DNA from: JBGAPI01 sp044221335
GTDB taxonomy: Bacteria > Pseudomonadota > Gammaproteobacteria > Xanthomonadales > Ahniellaceae
Direction: 5' to 3'
NCBI GenBank assembly: GCA_044221335.1
Contig: JBGAPI010000007.1
Coordinates: forward strand, 62,001-126,000
DNA length: 64,000 nucleotides
Shown in pieces: positions 1 through 8,230 of the stretch. Each line of letters begins with the position of its first letter. Position 1 is the stretch's first letter. Below the pieces are notes generated by a model. It did no database searches and was not told where the DNA came from. It saw only the letters and a list, made by a program, of their open reading frames with translations. The position numbers and the translations under genes were made by a program.

Positions 1-659
1 TCCGCTTCGCGGCGCAGCGTCGCGTGATCGTCGAACCACAGCGAGGGGCTGCCGAGGATGTAGTGGCGGAAGGTGTCCGGCGCCTCGAACAGCGCCTGCA
101 TGCCGAACAGCGACCCGTAGGAGTGGCCGAGGAAGACGCGGCGCGCCGGGTCGATCCGGTACTTCGACTCGACGAAGGGCAACAGCTGGCGGCGGACGTA
201 GCGGAGATAGCGCGAAGCCTCGCCGTACAGCGCACCGCTGTAGTCCTCGCCGGGCTTGCGCTTGCGGGACAAAGGGTTGCTCGGCGTGTAGTCGCGCATC
301 CGCGCGTTGGCCGACAGCTCGCCGCGCGGCGGCGCGAGACCCACCAGCACGAAGTCCTCGATGTTGCGTCCCCCCTGGCCGACGCGCGGACGCAGGCTGT
401 GCAGCAGCGGGAAGGCGTAGGGCGCGTCGGCGACATAGACCGCGGGGTAGCGACGCGCGTCGGAGTCGGCATAGCCTGCCGGCAGGTCGATCCAGGCCTG
501 GTAGGGCCGGCCGCTGTCGGTCTCGGGGATCTCGTGGACGTGCGAGTCGGCGAAGGCGAAGGCGCTGTCGGCGACCTCGATATTGTTCGCGGCCTGCGTT
601 GCCGCGGCGAGCGGGGCGAGAGCGGCGCCGAACAGCACGGCGCGACGGTCGGGATTCAT
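1..659 (-). CDS. Secreted alpha/beta-hydrolase, siderophore-esterase-like (3' end cut off)
   Basis: The ATG is at 659-657 and the frame stays open to the window edge, giving 219 codons without the C-terminus. The N-terminus begins MNPDRRAVLFGAALAPLAAA, which looks like a twin-arginine or Sec signal peptide ending near TQA, so a periplasmic or secreted product is likely. The nucleophile elbow GHSYGS lies near 111-131 and is preceded by YRIDPARRVFLG. An R-DYTPS segment comes earlier. This arrangement is typical of the Fes/IroE/YbbA-type predicted esterases (COG2819). These hydrolyse ester bonds in siderophores or related substrates, but the substrate here cannot be read from sequence. The catalytic Asp and His should lie in the missing part. 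Confidence 0.8.
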   Translation of the reverse strand, partial: MNPDRRAVLFGAALAPLAAATQAANNIEVADSAFAFADSHVHEIPETDSGRPYQAWIDLPAGYADSDARRYPAVYVADAPYAFPLLHSLRPRVGQGGRNIEDFVLVGLAPPRGELSANARMRDYTPSNPLSRKRKPGEDYSGALYGEASRYLRYVRRQLLPFVESKYRIDPARRVFLGHSYGSLFGMQALFEAPDTFRHYILGSPSLWFDDHATLRREA

Positions 660-716
660 CCGGGGAGGGGTCGCTGCGGGGTGGGCCGCGCAGGATACCC
701 GGCGCGACCTTTCCGA

Positions 717-1523
717 TCAGCCGGCGGCCGCGAGCGGACGCAGGGGCGCGAACACCGCCCGGGCCGCGGCGCCGAGCATCCCGAGGAACAGCAGCGGCAG
801 CAGGACCGTCTGCACCACGAACACCGCGGCGAGCCTGATCATGTGCTCGGCCAGTCCTTCGGCGCGCTGCTTGACCGCCTCGATCGCTTCGCGCGGATTC
901 GGCACTTCCGCCAGGTAGCGCTTCATCCGGTCGACCAGGCTCTCGTCCGGTGGTGCCTCGGCGACGGTGAACTCCGGCGCTTTCAGCTGCGCCTGCTCGG
1001 CGGCGTATTCCGGCGCGAGCACGAGCTGGTAGACGCCCTCGCTGGTCAGCGCGAGCAGCGGGATGACGAGGCGCAGCAGCAGGACCAGCGCGGCGGCGCG
1101 GACCAGCAGCCGCGGCGGCGGTCGCGCGCGCAGCGTCAGCAGGCCGACCAGCAGCAGCATCGCGCTGACCAGCAGGCAGAACGGCCACGACGACAGCGCC
1201 AGCAGCAGCAGCCGCTCGCTGGCGAAGGCGACGGTCGCGGCCAGCATCAAGCTGGAGAACTGCTCGACCAGATCGTCGATCGGCTCCAGGACCGCGCCGG
1301 GCTGGATCGAGCCGCCGACGCCGATCTTCACCTCGACGGTCGTCGACTGCGCGGCGGAGAGCACGGCGTTGATCGTGCGCGCCGCGGCGAAGGTCGTCAG
1401 CGCGCGCTGGAAACCGGCGTCGATCTGCCGCTCCGCGAATTCGTCGAGCGGCCGGAGCCAGGTCACGCCGATCAGCGCGACTATCAGCAGCAGCCACCCG
1501 GGTCGGGTCGACGGGGTCGTCAT
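717..1523 (-). CDS. Integral membrane protein of unknown function
   Basis: The 268-aa product begins MTTPSTRPGWLLLIVALIGV. This start was preferred over an upstream one at 1598 because the hydrophobic segment follows directly and the extra residues are Arg-rich and uncharacteristic. Hydrophobic helices are visible near residues 9-23, 90-110, 115-135, 145-165 and near the C-terminus (FVVQTVLLPLLFLGMLGAAA). A loop between the later helices is charged and contains ESLVDRMKRYLAEVPNPREA. The overall look is a polytopic inner-membrane protein. No catalytic motif was recognised and no family can be named. It sits between a secreted esterase and a GFA-fold protein on the same strand, but the spacing does not prove an operon. 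Confidence 0.75.
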   Translation of the reverse strand: MTTPSTRPGWLLLIVALIGVTWLRPLDEFAERQIDAGFQRALTTFAAARTINAVLSAAQSTTVEVKIGVGGSIQPGAVLEPIDDLVEQFSSLMLAATVAFASERLLLLALSSWPFCLLVSAMLLLVGLLTLRARPPPRLLVRAAALVLLLRLVIPLLALTSEGVYQLVLAPEYAAEQAQLKAPEFTVAEAPPDESLVDRMKRYLAEVPNPREAIEAVKQRAEGLAEHMIRLAAVFVVQTVLLPLLFLGMLGAAARAVFAPLRPLAAAG

Positions 1524-1545
1524 CGGCGGCCTCGCGGATCGCGCC

Positions 1546-2070
1546 TCAGGATTCCGGCCACACCGGCGCCTCGCGCCAGGCCTGAATCGCGGGTGCAAGC
1601 GCGACGCGGCGCTCGAGGCTGCTCGTCGACCAGACGGCCTCGAGCTCGTAGAACACCGCGAACGACGGCGTGTCCGGGGCGAGCGTCACCCAGGGCTGCT
1701 TCGAGCGGGTGAAGATGTGGGCGTCGGGTGGCAGCGCGTCCGGCGTGTCGAGCGTGCCGACCCGGACGAAGCGCGTTGCCGGTCCCGACCCGCCGTAGTT
1801 GCTCCAGACCGCGATCCGGCAGTTCGGGCAGCGCGCGATCCGCTGGCCGCGACCGCTGTCCGACGGCGTGATCACGAGCTCGGGCTCCGCGCCGAGGTGC
1901 ACCACCCGATCCGCCTCGATCATCGCATTCAATGCGAACGACGCGCCGGTCTCGCGCTGGCAGGAGCGGCAATGACAGCAATGCACGATCAGCGGCGCCG
2001 TCCGCATCCGATAGCGGACCTGCCCGCAGGTGCAGCCGCCGTCGAGGGGAAACGCATCCGTGCTGGTCAT
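1546..2070 (-). CDS. GFA/CENP-V-fold zinc protein (Mss4-like)
   Basis: The 174-aa protein has the zinc-ligand pattern of the GFA family. C-T-C lies near residue 13, CCHCRSCQ near residue 31 and CPNC near residue 80, followed by R-I-A-V-W-S. Family members were named after a glutathione-dependent formaldehyde-activating enzyme, but most homologues have no proven reaction. A role in glutathione or aldehyde chemistry is therefore only a family-level possibility. The start codon at 2070 places the first Cys pair at the expected distance from the N-terminus. The gene ends 22 bp upstream of the next minus-strand gene, so the two may be co-transcribed. Confidence 0.88.
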   Translation of the reverse strand: MTSTDAFPLDGGCTCGQVRYRMRTAPLIVHCCHCRSCQRETGASFALNAMIEADRVVHLGAEPELVITPSDSGRGQRIARCPNCRIAVWSNYGGSGPATRFVRVGTLDTPDALPPDAHIFTRSKQPWVTLAPDTPSFAVFYELEAVWSTSSLERRVALAPAIQAWREAPVWPES

Positions 2071-2188
2071 GAACGAGGTCCACTACGCGGGTAGGCCGCA
2101 GGTTAGCAGCCCACCCTGAACCCGGCTTTACGACAGGATCCGCTCTGCCCGTCGCCATCGTCGCCAGGAGACACGATGTCCAGACGAG

Positions 2189-2218
2189 GGGATTTCGACG
2201 CGCTAGCGTCGAAATCCC
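2189..2218. repeat. Perfect 13-bp inverted repeat upstream of lgt
   Basis: GGGATTTCGACGC at 2189-2201 and its exact reverse complement at 2206-2218 flank the loop GCTA. The hairpin lies between the divergently read GFA gene and lgt, about 50 bp before the lgt start. There is no T-run on either strand, so it is not an ordinary intrinsic terminator. It differs in sequence from the GTAG-headed repeats elsewhere in the window. It could be an operator, an mRNA leader stem-loop or a lone mobile palindrome. Confidence 0.7.
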
Positions 2219-2266
2219 AGGGCGGCGACAATGCGCCCCCTTCGAATCCGAACCCAGCCGCCGCCC

Positions 2267-3163
2267 GTGCACTACCTTCACCAGATCGACCCGCTGCTCT
2301 TCTCCGTCGGTCCCTTCCACCTCGGCGAACGCACGATCGGCCCGTTCGGACTGCACTGGTACGGGCTGATGTATCTCGCGGGCCTGGGAGCGGGCTACTG
2401 GCTGGGTCTGTCGCGGATCCGCTCCGGGCGCTGGGCGATCGCCGAGCAGGCCTATTCGAACCTGATCTTCGACTGCATGCTGGGCGTGATCCTCGGCGGG
2501 CGGGTCGGCTACATGCTGTTCTACAACTTCCACGACTGGATGGCCGATCCGCTGTCGCTGCTGCGCGTGTGGGAGGGGGGCATGTCCTTCCACGGCGGCC
2601 TCATCGGCGTGCTGATCGCCGGCTGGCGCTGGTCGCGTGCCAACGGCCTCGCGTTCTGGGACACCGTCGACGTGGTCGCGCCGCTGGTGCCGCCGGGCCT
2701 GGGCCTCGTGCGGCTCGGCAACTTCATCAACGGCGAACTGTGGGGCAAGGTCAGCGACGTGCCCTGGGCGGTGATCTTCCCCTCCGGCCTGCCGCAGCCG
2801 ATGGACGCGGCGGCACTGCAGGCCGCCCATGCCGCCGGCCAGCTGGAGCAGTACGCCCGCCATCCGACGCCGCTGTACGAGGCCGGGCTCGAGGGCCTGG
2901 TGATGTTCACGGTGCTGTGGCTGTACTCGCGGCAGCCGCGGTCGCGCTATGCCGTCTCCGCGCTGTTCGCACTGATGTATGCGGCGTTCCGCTTCGGCGT
3001 CGAGTTCATCCGCGTGCCCGACGTGCAGCTCGGCTACCTCGCGCTCGGCTGGCTGACGATGGGACAGATCCTCTGCATCCCGCTGTTCGCCACCGGCCTG
3101 GTGCTGTGGTGGAAGTCGCGCTCGAGCCCGGTGGCGGCCGTGCAGCAGCCGGCACGGAGCTGA
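2267..3163 (+). CDS. lgt: Prolipoprotein diacylglyceryl transferase
   Basis: Lgt moves diacylglycerol from phosphatidylglycerol to the lipobox cysteine of prolipoproteins in the inner membrane, the first step of lipoprotein maturation. The GTG at 2267 gives MHYLHQIDPLLFSVGPFHLG, the usual Lgt N-terminus, for 298 aa. An ATG at 2231 would add 12 residues rich in Arg and Pro. Visible signatures are GGRVGYMLFYNF, the GGMSFHGG core motif, and RLGNFINGELWG. Several membrane helices follow, including FTVLWLY and the C-terminal IPLFATGLVLWW. The gene is followed 6 bp later by thyA, an order common in Xanthomonadales and other proteobacteria. Confidence 0.96.
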   Translation: MHYLHQIDPLLFSVGPFHLGERTIGPFGLHWYGLMYLAGLGAGYWLGLSRIRSGRWAIAEQAYSNLIFDCMLGVILGGRVGYMLFYNFHDWMADPLSLLRVWEGGMSFHGGLIGVLIAGWRWSRANGLAFWDTVDVVAPLVPPGLGLVRLGNFINGELWGKVSDVPWAVIFPSGLPQPMDAAALQAAHAAGQLEQYARHPTPLYEAGLEGLVMFTVLWLYSRQPRSRYAVSALFALMYAAFRFGVEFIRVPDVQLGYLALGWLTMGQILCIPLFATGLVLWWKSRSSPVAAVQQPARS

Positions 3164-3169
3164 ACGGCG

Positions 3170-3964
3170 ATGAAGGCCTACCTCGATCTCCTCCGCCACA
3201 TCCTCGAGCACGGCGTGGATCGCGACGATCGCACCGGCACCGGCACCCGCTCGGTGTTCGGCTGGCAGATGCGCTTCGACCTCGCGCAGGGCTTCCCGCT
3301 GGTCACGACCAAGAAGCTGCACCTGCGCTCGATCGTCCACGAGCTGCTGTGGTTCCTGCGCGGCGAGACCAACATCGCCTACCTGAAGGAACACGGCGTC
3401 GGCATCTGGGACGAGTGGGCCGACGCGGATGGCGAGCTCGGCCCGGTCTACGGCCGCCAGTGGCGCGCCTGGCCGGACGGGCAGGGCGGGGCGATCGACC
3501 AGATCCGCGACGTCGTCGAGCAGATCCGGAAGAACCCGAACTCGCGGCGGCTGATCGTGTCGGCCTGGAACGTGGCCCAGCTGCCGGAGATGGCGCTGAT
3601 GCCCTGCCACACGATGTTCCAGTTCTACGTGGCGAACGGCAGGCTGTCCTGCCAGCTGTACCAGCGCAGCGGCGACGTCTTCCTCGGCGTGCCGTTCAAC
3701 ATCGCCTCCTACGCGCTGCTCACCTGCATGGTCGCGCAGGTCTGCGGCCTTGCGCCCGGCGAGTTCATCCACACGCTCGGCGACGCGCACCTGTACCACA
3801 ACCACTTCGACCAGGCCCGCGAGCAGCTCGACCGCGAGCCGCGTGCGCTGCCGCGCCTCGTGCTCAATCCCGAGCGCCGCTCGATCTTCGACTTCGTTTA
3901 CGACGACATCCGCGTCGAGGGCTACGCACCGCATCCGGCGATCAAGGCGGCGGTCGCGGTATGA
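3170..3964 (+). CDS. thyA: Thymidylate synthase
   Basis: ThyA converts dUMP to dTMP using methylene-tetrahydrofolate and releases dihydrofolate, which the adjacent FolA recycles. The 264-aa length matches the short E. coli-type enzyme. The start MKAYLDLLRHILEHG and the DRTGTGTRSVFG loop are canonical. The catalytic cysteine is C146 in PCHTMFQFYV. The dUMP-binding stretch QLYQRSGDVFLGVPFNIASY is intact. The gene lies 6 bp after lgt and ends 4 bp before folA, so the three are probably one transcript. Confidence 0.98.
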   Translation: MKAYLDLLRHILEHGVDRDDRTGTGTRSVFGWQMRFDLAQGFPLVTTKKLHLRSIVHELLWFLRGETNIAYLKEHGVGIWDEWADADGELGPVYGRQWRAWPDGQGGAIDQIRDVVEQIRKNPNSRRLIVSAWNVAQLPEMALMPCHTMFQFYVANGRLSCQLYQRSGDVFLGVPFNIASYALLTCMVAQVCGLAPGEFIHTLGDAHLYHNHFDQAREQLDREPRALPRLVLNPERRSIFDFVYDDIRVEGYAPHPAIKAAVAV

Positions 3965-3968
3965 ACCG

Positions 3969-4457
3969 ATGATCGCGCTGATCGTCGCCTACGACCGCCA
4001 GCGCGCCATCGGCCGCGGCAACACGCTGCCCTGGCACCTGCCGGACGACCTGAAGCGCTTCAAGCAGCTGACGCTGGGCGGCACCGTGCTGATGGGCCGC
4101 AAGACTGCGGAGTCGATCGGGCGGGTCCTGCCGGGACGGCGGAACCTGGTGCTGACGCGGCGTGCGACCGCGCCGTTCGCCGGCCAGGAGATTGTCGCCA
4201 CGGTCGAGGCGGCGATCGCGGCCTGCCGCGACGAGACGTTGTGGGTGATCGGCGGCGGCGAGGTCTATGCGCTGGCACTGCCCTATGCGACGCAGGTGCG
4301 CGCGACCGAAGTCGACGTCGTCGTCGACGGCGCGGATGCGTATTTCCCCGCGCTGGCGCCGGACAACTGGTCGCGGGGCGACGAGGAGCCTCATGCGTCG
4401 GATGCGCGGCATGCGGTTGCATTCCGGTTCGTGAGGCTCGACCGTCAACGCGGCTGA
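3969..4457 (+). CDS. folA: Dihydrofolate reductase
   Basis: FolA reduces dihydrofolate to tetrahydrofolate with NADPH and completes the thymidylate cycle with ThyA. The protein has 162 aa from the ATG at 3969. Diagnostic segments are MIALIVAYDRQRAIGRGNTL, PWHLPDDLKRFKQLT carrying the active-site Asp, GRKTAESIGRVLPGR, and the NADPH-binding VIGGGEVYALAL. Length and motif spacing match chromosomal DHFR. Downstream G+C falls and the low-GC accessory island begins, so folA marks the left edge of conserved core DNA. Confidence 0.97.
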   Translation: MIALIVAYDRQRAIGRGNTLPWHLPDDLKRFKQLTLGGTVLMGRKTAESIGRVLPGRRNLVLTRRATAPFAGQEIVATVEAAIAACRDETLWVIGGGEVYALALPYATQVRATEVDVVVDGADAYFPALAPDNWSRGDEEPHASDARHAVAFRFVRLDRQRG

Positions 4458-4747
4458 TGCGTTGCCGGAATGGCTTCGGCGTGCCGGTGAAGCGTCTCGA
4501 CGACCCAACGGAAGCCGCTCCAGTGTGCTTCTCGAGCATCGCGCCCGACTGCAATCGGCGTCAGACGGGTGATCTCGAGCCATTCAACTCGCGTGCCCGG
4601 CGTGTGCGTTCCACTGGAGTCCCCATCGGCTGCATTCGGATCGTGCCCGGCCAAGTCCAAACCGGCCTCGTGGATCTGACGTTGCCGAACGACTCCGTCT
4701 GGTTCGATCTGTCCGAATTCGGACGAGAGATCGTGAGCCGGCCAGCG
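4445..4747 (-). pseudogene. Possible decayed IS5-type transposase fragment
   Basis: On the minus strand a frame is open from about 4747 to 4445 with no convincing start. It contains EITRLTPIAVGRDAREAHWS followed by GFRWVVETL. This resembles the RWVVERT segment that carries the final catalytic Glu in IS5-family DDE transposases, together with the usual RGIxPxIA and HGSG-like residues before it. The resemblance is by eye, over about 35 residues, and the frame diverges just after it. The rest of 4458-4939 holds no other supportable gene. Its base composition is lower in G+C than folA. If correct, it is a mobile-element scar at the left flank of the ATPase-kinase island. Confidence 0.3.
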
Positions 4748-4939
4748 TCAACAAGCTGATCACGGACGCAGGCCTCACTGTCGTCGCGCTTGACCAAGCA
4801 TCGACGTGAAGCGGTGTGCCCGATCACCGAGCCGGCCACGACCACCATCGTGGCTGATGCTCGTCTCGTGCCGTCAAGCCCATGTCGAGCAAGGCGGTCA
4901 TGATTTGCGCACTCTGAAAGCCTGCAGCTCGCAACCCAA
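4458..4939. other. Intergenic stretch between folA and the ATPase-kinase island
   Basis: Apart from the possible transposase scar on the minus strand, only short overlapping frames are open here and none has a ribosome binding site or recognisable product. No tRNA, clear direct repeat or terminator was seen that would define an insertion boundary. The composition changes inside this stretch from core-like to the lower-GC style of the following genes. Confidence 0.5.
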
Positions 4940-4984
4940 TTGAGGGTCACGCGATCGGGCCTTCGGATACCCAGGGGATTCGGC

Positions 4985-7093
4985 GTGACAGAACTTCACA
5001 TTGATCAGGAACTCGAGAAGCAGATTCATCAGCTCGACCTGGACATTCAGCGAGTGATTCCACGCCTGAGATTCAACGACGAAGTGCTGCAAGATGCTGT
5101 TACGCATCGAAAGTTGCCGAATCCAATGGAGACGCATGCCTATGACGTCGCACTGCGCGACGCCGTGACAGCGTTGACCCACATCCCTGCCAATCCCAGC
5201 AAGCCTGAATACTCCGAACTGATTCAGAGGGCCTATGTCTTTGCTGACGGTGGCGACGCGACGTTCGTAAACGCATCAGAGCAAGCGGCAGCCAGATTCA
5301 TGGCGAGGGTGGTCGCTAGAGCCATGCTGCTTCAGTCTCAATGGAAATCTGGAAATACCGAAACGCCACCCAGCAGGTTCTTCGTTCTTTCCGGAGGTCG
5401 CGGAGCCGGCAAGACGTTCTTCGAAAACTACCTGCTCTGCCGGTTCAACAACCAGATGACAAGCGTCAGAACCATCGCGGTTCGAATCGCGCTCACAAAA
5501 GACCATAACCTGGATGAACGCCTGGACGCCTGGTTCTACCGTCAAGCGACTCGTATCGTTCTCCGCTGCTACGACAAAGACAGCAAGGCGCGGAATCCGA
5601 ACAACTTCCGCATCCCCGTACTGCAGTGGCTTCGCGAACGTGGTCCTGATATCGACCAAAAGGAGGTCGACGTCCTCGAGCTCGCCTTCATGCAGCCATC
5701 GAGCGACGCGAACCTGGAAAAGATTTCGGATCTGATGGCCGAGCGCGTGGTTCGATTCTGCCTGGAGGAAGAGGGCGTCTCATTCGTGTGCCTGATCGAT
5801 GGCTACGACCGGTTGGCGCGCGATGCTGCGACGACGAAACGCTTCGCAACACTCAAGCGCTCGGTTGACCGGCTGCTCGGTTCATCGTCCAAGGTTCCTG
5901 TCGCATTCATCATCGCGATGCGTGACACAACCTATGGATCATTCGCACACCCGCCCCCGGAGCGGCAACACACGCTCTGCACCGTCGGCACTCCCGCAAT
6001 TCCAGCCGTGCTCGCTCAACGCCTGAACGCCGTTGACCGCTTCTACGCCGCGGCAAGCTACCACGACACAACGAGCGACGCGAAACTGCAGATTCGCGAT
6101 GCGATGGCGAAATTTCGAGACGCGCAGTTTGATCAAAACAACCTGAATGAACTGATCTCGACAATGAATGCTTCGATGCCCAATCTGCGGGCGGCGATGC
6201 AATCGCTCGCTTGTGCCTTCCTGATTCATTCCACGAAGTCGCATTCCGGATACAGGATTGTCGAAAATCTTGTTCGCCACCGGCACGTGTTTCCACCGCT
6301 GATGCACACGCTTAGGCCAAAAGACGGGAAGTACGAGCTGCAAACCGAGTTCGACGGCCCTTCCTTGCCGATCTATGACAGCGTGTTCGCTCCGCTACTC
6401 TTCAGGCAGGCTGCTGTCGATCATGTAGGTAACGGGTACGCACTGTCCGGCATAGTCCACCAGATACGGATCCTGTGGCAATTGAAGAATGCACAGAAGA
6501 TCGAGACTGCCATCGCCTTTTCCCAGAGGCTTTTTCGTACCTATCGCTATCCCGTCGAGCTGACCATCTCCCTCCTGGACCTGCTCGAGTTGCACCATTG
6601 CATTCAGTCGTGTGACAGCGCTATTGGTGACCCGGATGACGTCACTCTTCGCCGCATCAAGGTGACTCAGCACGGAACGAATCTCGTTACCGACGTAGCC
6701 TTTGATCCCGCGTTCCTCAATCTTTCCGCAACGCGTGTGCAGGTACCATCATCGTTTGTGCTCGATCGCAGTCTGGTTGTCCTGGCGACGCTTTCCCCGC
6801 TGGAGCGGCTGAAAAGTGTCGAATCGGGGCTCCCTCATTGGATTGCAGGCAAGATCGTCAACAGCATTACCCTTCTGAACCTGATCACGTTCGCCTTGAA
6901 GAAATCTCGCCCTCTTGAGAGCGACTCGGAATCGCTGTCAAACGAGCGAAGCCTTCTTGCTCATGTTCGCCAGGCGGGCCAAAAGGCGCGGAAGTCGTTG
7001 GTGCATAGCTGTACCGGCGGCGCGTTGGACGTTTCCATGAAGGAGAAGATTTCCCGGAATCTGCTGCAATACGCCAGGGGCGCTCGAGGATGA
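4985..7093 (+). CDS. P-loop ATPase of the accessory ATPase-kinase pair
   Basis: The product is 702 aa from the GTG at 4985, which has AGGGGA six bases upstream; a TTG at 4940 is an alternative. A Walker A motif GGRGAGKT occupies residues 137-144. A Walker B-like stretch VCLIDGYD has its Asp at 272. A later strand FIIAMRDTTY carries a possible sensor or arginine-finger residue. This order fits an AAA/STAND-type NTPase. The N-terminal 130 residues and the C-terminal 350 residues match no family I can name. No signal peptide or membrane helix is evident, so it is probably cytosolic. Codons and composition differ from the flanks (5041-5100 has 31 G/C of 60; 3181-3240 in thyA has 41 of 60), which suggests horizontal acquisition. 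Its stop overlaps the kinase start. Confidence 0.85.
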   Translation: MTELHIDQELEKQIHQLDLDIQRVIPRLRFNDEVLQDAVTHRKLPNPMETHAYDVALRDAVTALTHIPANPSKPEYSELIQRAYVFADGGDATFVNASEQAAARFMARVVARAMLLQSQWKSGNTETPPSRFFVLSGGRGAGKTFFENYLLCRFNNQMTSVRTIAVRIALTKDHNLDERLDAWFYRQATRIVLRCYDKDSKARNPNNFRIPVLQWLRERGPDIDQKEVDVLELAFMQPSSDANLEKISDLMAERVVRFCLEEEGVSFVCLIDGYDRLARDAATTKRFATLKRSVDRLLGSSSKVPVAFIIAMRDTTYGSFAHPPPERQHTLCTVGTPAIPAVLAQRLNAVDRFYAAASYHDTTSDAKLQIRDAMAKFRDAQFDQNNLNELISTMNASMPNLRAAMQSLACAFLIHSTKSHSGYRIVENLVRHRHVFPPLMHTLRPKDGKYELQTEFDGPSLPIYDSVFAPLLFRQAAVDHVGNGYALSGIVHQIRILWQLKNAQKIETAIAFSQRLFRTYRYPVELTISLLDLLELHHCIQSCDSAIGDPDDVTLRRIKVTQHGTNLVTDVAFDPAFLNLSATRVQVPSSFVLDRSLVVLATLSPLERLKSVESGLPHWIAGKIVNSITLLNLITFALKKSRPLESDSESLSNERSLLAHVRQAGQKARKSLVHSCTGGALDVSMKEKISRNLLQYARGARG

Positions 7094-8058
7094 ATACGTT
7101 GGAGTGGGTTCCGGACTCAATAGATGACTACCAGCTCGATGGATTCCTGGGTCGAGGCGTGTATTCAATGGTGCACAAGGCATCAAACTCGATTGGCGAA
7201 CGCTTCGCCTTGAAGCGTTGCACGCACATTGACGGCAAGGACAGATTCATTCGGGAACTCGAACTGCTCCTTCGCGTGTCGAGAGAGGCGCCGGAGTTGA
7301 ATGGAATCGTCAGGGTGCGTGGGCATGGGTATCACAACGACCTGCCTTACTTCGTTACGGACGTTGCCTACGGCGGCAACCTCCGGCGCTGGCTCGGCGA
7401 TCATCCTGGAACATCGTTGGCGGAGCTTGTGGCCTGTCTCGGACCGGCCGTGGCAGCGATTCATTGGCTCAATGAGCGGTACATTTGCCACCGCGATGTC
7501 AAGTTGGAGAACATCCTGTGCTTTGAAACCGGATGGGTCGTGTCCGACCTGGGCATTGCCCGTGTGCCTGGCTCGGAGTTTACCGGGGACGAATGCGTTG
7601 TCGGGACCCCCGGCTGTATGCCGCCGGAGCAGTCTCTCGGGCTTTCCTATCCGAATTTCACCGATCAGTACGCGCTCGCATTGCTTGTTTGTTCCTCGAT
7701 CGGCGTCGATCCCCATGACTCCGGGAGTTGGCCGTTGCATCAGGCAACGCGAGAAGTCCTCGCCAAGGCGCTGATGCCGAAATGCAAGGATCGGCACAGG
7801 ACCATAGAGATTTTTTACAACGAGCTCGCGAATAGCGCTCCGCGTCTTCTTAGCCAGACTATTTGCCGGCCGAAGCCGGTTGCGGCCGTCAACCCCGCCT
7901 GCGGATTGGTCAACGACTCGCCGACCTTGGTGATAAATTCTCACCTTGACTCGAATTCCGTCTTTTTCCAGGAGCTCAATCGGGAATTGGTCGGGGCTGG
8001 GCTCGACGACAAGGCGAGAAATCTGAGGACGGAGTGGCCACAGTTGTTCGAGCGATGA
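7090..8058 (+). CDS. Cytosolic Ser/Thr protein kinase coupled to the ATPase gene
   Basis: This 322-aa protein kinase of the bacterial PknB/Hanks type has all catalytic elements. The Gly-rich loop GRGVYS is at residues 21-26, the ATP-anchoring Lys is K42 in FALK, and the alpha-C Glu lies in RFIRELELL. The catalytic loop HRDVKLEN spans 134-141. The metal-binding triplet is DLG (153-155) rather than DFG. The substrate loop reads GTPGCMPPEQ, with Cys and Pro replacing the usual Tyr and Ala. After the kinase fold, about 80 residues form a tail with no transmembrane helix or PASTA repeat, so it is not a cell-wall-sensing kinase. It starts inside the ATGA stop of the ATPase gene, so the two are translationally coupled and probably act together. 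Substrate unknown. Confidence 0.93.
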   Translation: MNTLEWVPDSIDDYQLDGFLGRGVYSMVHKASNSIGERFALKRCTHIDGKDRFIRELELLLRVSREAPELNGIVRVRGHGYHNDLPYFVTDVAYGGNLRRWLGDHPGTSLAELVACLGPAVAAIHWLNERYICHRDVKLENILCFETGWVVSDLGIARVPGSEFTGDECVVGTPGCMPPEQSLGLSYPNFTDQYALALLVCSSIGVDPHDSGSWPLHQATREVLAKALMPKCKDRHRTIEIFYNELANSAPRLLSQTICRPKPVAAVNPACGLVNDSPTLVINSHLDSNSVFFQELNRELVGAGLDDKARNLRTEWPQLFER

Positions 8059-8206
8059 TCTTCTGGTGTTGGAGATGATCGCTTGGCGGCGGATTCCCTC
8101 GATCCTTCGGCATTGAGTTCATGCGGCGGCGGGTCCCGGGATTTGTCGATTCCCCGCGGTGCATGGGAATGAGCGGAGGCAGGGCAGCGATCAATATGCG
8201 GATTCC

Positions 8207-8230
8207 GGTCCGGCCGCCATTCCGGCCCTA
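8207..8230. repeat. REP-like element overlapping the stop of the GGDEF-EAL gene
   Basis: Read on the minus strand, GTAGGGCCGGAATGGCGGCC begins with the TAG at 8230-8228 that ends the diguanylate cyclase/phosphodiesterase gene. It shares GGAATGGCGGCCGG with the array at 60547-60737. Being convergent with the kinase gene, it also marks the right edge of the accessory island. Confidence 0.55.

Noticed and set aside
4241..4759. 172-codon plus-strand frame crossing the end of folA
   Set aside because: It starts inside folA in another frame and shows no conserved residues.
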